Below are positions 62,685 to 64,000 of a stretch of 64,000 nucleotides of DNA, piece after piece. Position 1 is the first letter of the stretch. The number at the start of each line of letters is the position of its first letter. The notes under the pieces were generated by a model. That model saw only the letters and a program-made list of their open reading frames with translations. It did no database searches and was not told the origin of the DNA. The stretch is taken from positions 682,001 through 746,000 of the forward strand of contig NZ_CP104209.1 of assembly GCF_025244765.1 (NCBI RefSeq), in the 5' to 3' direction. The position numbers and the translations under genes are program-made. The DNA is from Empedobacter stercoris. Lineage in GTDB: Bacteria; Bacteroidota; Bacteroidia; Flavobacteriales; Weeksellaceae.

Positions 62685-63710
62685 ATGCAAATGACAAATT
62701 TCGAGGAGCTAAAAGCTCTTTTAAAATCAACACCAAAGAAAATTGCAATTTTACCGCACAAAAATCCTGATGGAGATGCGATAGGTTCTACTTTGGCTAT
62801 GTATCATTATTTGAAACAATTGGGGCATACTTGCAACATTGTTTCGCCAAATGATTTTCCGAAGTTCCTAAAATGGATGCCTTCAGCGAAGGAGATTGTA
62901 ATTGCAGATTATAAACCAAAAGTTGCTGAAGTAATTATACATCAAGCAGAATTAATTTTTATCTTAGACTTTAATACGGTTAAACGAATTGACGATTTAG
63001 GAAACTGGGTTGAACGTTCGAAAGCACCAAAAATATTAATCGATCATCACCGAGAACCTGATACGTTTGATTTTATGTATTCGGATATTGAAATGCCTGC
63101 GACTTGTCAAATGGTCTACAATTTTATCGAAGCAATGAATGATTTAGACAAAATCAATAAAAGTATAGCTGAATGTATTTATACTGGAATAATGACTGAT
63201 ACAGGTGGTTTCCGTTTTCGTAATACATCTGCAAATACGCACAGAATTGTCGCTGAATTAATCGATAAAGGTGTTGAAGTTGACAAAGTAACTTCGTATG
63301 TAAATGATTCGCAAACACAAGGTCGTTTAAAATTATTGTCTTTGACGTTAAATAATCTCACTTTTTTACCAGAACATCGTACAGCTTTTATGTTCTTAAA
63401 ACGTGAAGATTTGTTGCAAAATGGTTTTCAGAAAGGAGATACAGAAGGCTTTGTTAATTATGGGTTAAGTGTAGAAAATTTTATTTTCTCAGTTATTTTT
63501 ATCGAAGATACACATCATAATTTCATTAAGATTTCGTTACGTTCGAAAGGAGATTTTGATGTCAATGAATTTTCTCGCAAACATTTTAATGGTGGAGGAC
63601 ACATGAATGCAGCCGGAGGTAGATCTGATTTAAACATGGAAGAAACGATTGCATATTTCCAATCACTTTTACCAGAATACCAAGAAAAATTAGCCAATAT
63701 CGTGATTTAA
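62685..63710 (+). CDS. nrnA: DHH-family oligoribonuclease / pAp phosphatase NrnA
   Basis: From ATG 62685 the product has 341 residues; ATG 62691 would give MTNFEELKAL and is also possible. The DHH domain has ILPHKNPDGDAIGSTLAM, FILDFNT and ILIDHHREPDTFDF. The DHHA1 domain has KHFNGGGHMNAAGG. It degrades nanoRNA and dephosphorylates pAp. The stop overlaps gldI by one base (TAATG), so translation is coupled. Confidence 0.95.
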   Translation: MQMTNFEELKALLKSTPKKIAILPHKNPDGDAIGSTLAMYHYLKQLGHTCNIVSPNDFPKFLKWMPSAKEIVIADYKPKVAEVIIHQAELIFILDFNTVKRIDDLGNWVERSKAPKILIDHHREPDTFDFMYSDIEMPATCQMVYNFIEAMNDLDKINKSIAECIYTGIMTDTGGFRFRNTSANTHRIVAELIDKGVEVDKVTSYVNDSQTQGRLKLLSLTLNNLTFLPEHRTAFMFLKREDLLQNGFQKGDTEGFVNYGLSVENFIFSVIFIEDTHHNFIKISLRSKGDFDVNEFSRKHFNGGGHMNAAGGRSDLNMEETIAYFQSLLPEYQEKLANIVI

Positions 63711-64000
63711 TGAAAAAAGTTATTTTATTCACTTTCACCATCTTCGCATTGATGAGTTGTGATCAAAAAGTGATACAATATCCTGTTTCCTATTCCAACG
63801 ACGATTTTATGAAGCGTTCGCAAGAGCGTGGAAAATTATTGTATCAAGAAGAATTGCAATGGTTTGATGAGTATATGAAAACATCTGACTTAAAATTTGT
63901 AAAAACTAATTCTGGATTTTGGATTTCGAACAATGGACAACGAACTCCTTTAACAGCAAATAACGGAGATTATATCGAATTTGAATACCAAGTAACTGAT
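63710..64000 (+). CDS. gldI: GldI-like lipoprotein peptidyl-prolyl isomerase (3' end outside window)
   Basis: 97 codons are visible. The N-terminus is a lipoprotein signal (MKKVILFTFTIFALMSC, Cys17). The next part (DDFMKRSQERGKLLYQEE, SGFWISNNG, TPLTANNGDYIEFEYQVTD) matches the start of GldI-type FKBP isomerases, where the FKBP domain lies beyond the edge. In F. johnsoniae GldI is needed for gliding and helps fold T9SS or envelope proteins. The link to nrnA recalls other flavobacteria. Confidence 0.82.
   Translation, partial: MKKVILFTFTIFALMSCDQKVIQYPVSYSNDDFMKRSQERGKLLYQEELQWFDEYMKTSDLKFVKTNSGFWISNNGQRTPLTANNGDYIEFEYQVTD

Overview
The window is a chromosomal stretch of a low-GC (about one third G+C) Bacteroidota, class Flavobacteriia. 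Several lineage marks support this: a fused LpxC-FabZ protein, a PorX-type response regulator with a PglZ domain, a GldI-like lipoprotein isomerase, a remnant of a type IX secretion C-terminal domain, a GH109 enzyme closely matching the Elizabethkingia enzyme as I remember it, and many TAnnTTTG promoter boxes. A Weeksellaceae member such as Empedobacter is my best guess, but this is inference. No rRNA, tRNA or CRISPR array was seen.

Layout. 1-3 kb: transaldolase (cut by the window edge), a short-chain dehydrogenase and one intact IS3-family (IS150-like) insertion sequence. 3-7.4 kb: two tandem paralogous secreted proteins, an S9 oligopeptidase and a SanA-like membrane protein. 7.4-12.6 kb: an operon for early lipid A synthesis (HD hydrolase, lpxD, lpxC/fabZ, lpxA) ending in efp. 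12.8-16.4 kb: divergent porX, tsaE, alanine dehydrogenase and a small exported protein. 16.4-20.6 kb: a 45-residue membrane protein, a phosphate-type porin, a small esterase, a broken T9SS cargo tail, OsmC, and an HD hydrolase fused to a Pycsar-effector-like (PycTM) membrane module. 20.6-27.7 kb: a lipoprotein phosphatase fused to a BamA-like barrel, RecQ, Fmt and HU. 27.7-34.2 kb: P4-type phosphatase lipoprotein, an acetyltransferase, an LEA-like lipoprotein, PrmC, and an MFS transporter paired with a porin. 34.8-44.9 kb: acetyltransferase, tyrS with a tyrosine-rich leader ORF and terminator, YbaK, a tandem redoxin, a TPR-like protein, a cysteine-rich small protein flanked by two similar candidate ncRNAs, BrnQ, SDR, DUF1294, ArfB and an aldo/keto reductase. 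45-51.7 kb: a LytS/LytTR two-component pair and an MFS-VOC-OYE operon. 51.9-60.8 kb: type II NADH dehydrogenase, a surface-lipoprotein candidate, a Cys-less zinc-ribbon coiled-coil protein with Nif3, and an operon of GH109 glycosidase, nucleotidyltransferase and APH-type kinase that looks like amino-sugar salvage, then a ChaN-like protein. 60.8-64 kb: an ABC transporter pair, NrnA and a partial gldI.

Most of the window is housekeeping. The strongest unusual signals are regulatory: the tyrS leader (five Tyr codons, a terminator and a competing antiterminator pairing), the twin ncRNA-like units at 40.0 and 40.6 kb, and a structured, terminator-bearing leader before the aldo/keto reductase. Protein-level points of interest are the orphan HD-PycTM protein, the phosphatase-barrel fusion and the GH109 salvage operon. 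The transposon is the only clear mobile element.
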